This document shows positions 5,587 through 6,449 of a stretch of 6,449 nucleotides of DNA, one piece after another. The position numbers and the translations under genes are program-made. Each line of letters opens with the position of its first letter. The stretch's first letter is position 1. Source of the stretch: Candidatus Eiseniibacteriota bacterium (GTDB taxonomy: Bacteria > Joyebacterota > Joyebacteria > Joyebacterales > Joyebacteraceae); assembly GCA_030609605.1 (NCBI GenBank), contig JAUWBY010000131.1, forward strand, positions 1 to 6,449, read 5' to 3'. The notes below the pieces were generated by a model. The model was given only the letters and a program-made list of their open reading frames with translations, had not been told where the DNA came from and searched no databases.

Positions 5587-6449
5587 ATGAATCCAATGTT
5601 GACAGCAGTCACCACATCCGTGGCAGGAGCCCTTGTTTTTCTGACCGGTTGGTTCGCCCGCAAGCTCGTCGACCGCGGGAAGGTCGTGAGCGCGGAGGAA
5701 CTGGCTGAGAAGATCGTGCGCGAGGCACAGCGTGAAGCCGAGACGCAGAAGAAGGCCGCGATCCTCGAGGCGAAGGACGAATGGTACAGGGCGAAGGCGA
5801 AGTTCGAAGAGGAGACGGTCCAGACCAAGGCCGAGCAGGAGAAGCTCAATCGCCAGATGGAGAAGCGCGAGGGCAATCTCAGCAGGAAGGTCGAATTCGT
5901 AGAGAAGAAAGAGAAGGAAGTCGAGCAGAAGGAGAAGGAGGTTTCCGAGAAGGAGATCACCGTCGAGGAACGCTCCCGGAAACTGTCGGGACTGATAGAG
6001 GAACAGAATGAGCGGCTCGAGCGAATCGCGGGGATGAATCGTGATGACGCGAAGAAACTCCTGATAAGGAACATGGAGAGCGACGCGCGGCTCGAGGCGG
6101 CGAGGCTGATCAAGGACATAAAGGACGATGCCAGACGTCAGGGCGACAAATCCGCAAAAGAGATCCTGACACTGGCCATACAGCGATGTGCGGCCGACCA
6201 CGTTGTGGAGTCGACGGTCTCCGTCGTCAATCTTCCGAACGATGAGATGAAGGGTCGGATCATCGGTCGTGAGGGGCGCAACATCAGGGCCTTTGAGACC
6301 GCCACAGGCATAGATGTCATCGTCGACGATACTCCGGAGGCCGTGATCCTGTCGGGCTTCGATCCCGTTCGTCGCGAGGTCGCCCGTATTGCTCTCGAGA
6401 AACTGATCACGGATGGGCGTATCCATCCGGGGAGAATCGAGGAGGTTGT
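5587..6449 (+). CDS. rny: Ribonuclease Y, 3'-truncated
   Basis: RNase Y is the membrane-anchored endoribonuclease that starts mRNA decay in many bacteria lacking RNase E. The frame runs from ATG 5587 to the window end without a stop (287 codons of the usual ~510-530). An N-terminal membrane segment is at about residues 7-23 (AVTTSVAGALVFLTGWF), followed by basic RKLVDRGK. A long charged coiled coil spans about 35-205, especially rich in Lys and Glu at 95-140 (VEKKEKEVEQKEKEVSEKE). The KH RNA-binding domain begins at about 210, with the signature GRIIGREGRNIRAFE at 223-237, then TGIDVIVDDTPEAVILSGFDPVRRE. The metal-binding HD catalytic domain lies beyond the window, so its integrity cannot be judged. 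The last visible residues, GRIHPGRIEEV, are the usual end of the KH region. Met4 (ATG 5596) is an alternative start, but the Shine-Dalgarno sequence favours 5587. It follows rarA by 59 bases. Confidence 0.97.
   Translation, partial: MNPMLTAVTTSVAGALVFLTGWFARKLVDRGKVVSAEELAEKIVREAQREAETQKKAAILEAKDEWYRAKAKFEEETVQTKAEQEKLNRQMEKREGNLSRKVEFVEKKEKEVEQKEKEVSEKEITVEERSRKLSGLIEEQNERLERIAGMNRDDAKKLLIRNMESDARLEAARLIKDIKDDARRQGDKSAKEILTLAIQRCAADHVVESTVSVVNLPNDEMKGRIIGREGRNIRAFETATGIDVIVDDTPEAVILSGFDPVRREVARIALEKLITDGRIHPGRIEEV

Noticed and set aside
5599..5604. Perfect TTGACA (-35-like) hexamer
   Set aside because: It lies inside the rny coding sequence, and no -10-like hexamer occurs at 16-18 bases downstream.
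5425..6426. 333-codon open frame on the minus strand opposite the rarA end and rny
   Set aside because: It is the mirror of the Lys/Glu-rich coiled coil of RNase Y, whose complement reads as Leu/Phe runs. The sense gene is unmistakable.

Overview
This is a GC-rich (roughly 60%), gene-dense bacterial window. Every gene lies on the + strand, in the order pheS (3' part), pheT, a small ZapB-like coiled-coil gene, zapA, a structured RNA region that I read as a probable 6S RNA, rarA, and rny (5' part). All protein families are core bacterial housekeeping families. RNase Y together with both ZapA and a ZapB-like protein argues against an ordinary gammaproteobacterium. The proteins suggest a deep-branching Gram-negative lineage such as a deltaproteobacterial or FCB-related candidate phylum, but I cannot place it more precisely by eye.

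Layout. 1-828 is the C-terminal 275 residues of the phenylalanyl-tRNA synthetase alpha chain, followed after 17 bases by the complete beta chain (846-3269). A 77-residue coiled-coil protein follows (3292-3525), then a 120-base gap with small hairpins, then a complete 96-residue ZapA (3646-3936). The 241 bases between the zapA stop and the best rarA start hold two tandem hairpins (3953-4002). They also hold most of a ~198-base element (about 4007-4204) whose ends pair in an 18-bp interrupted stem, with a bulged inner stem between. Size, architecture and position directly after zapA fit 6S RNA. RarA (4178-5527) and the first 287 residues of RNase Y (5587 to the window end) complete the window.

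How the genes work together. pheST makes the heterotetrameric synthetase that charges tRNA-Phe. The coiled-coil protein and ZapA are both expected at the FtsZ ring. 6S RNA, if confirmed, binds sigma-70 RNA polymerase and tunes transcription in stationary phase. RarA acts at stalled replication forks, and RNase Y starts mRNA decay at the membrane. The strand and spacing allow one long transcription unit or two overlapping ones, but no convincing promoter or intrinsic terminator was found.

The point most worth a second look is the junction at 4160-4204. The rarA ribosome-binding site and GTG start fall inside the predicted RNA fold, so the RNA and the rarA reading frame appear to overlap. I found no mobile element, CRISPR array, tRNA or defence system, and nothing that amounts to a new multi-gene system.
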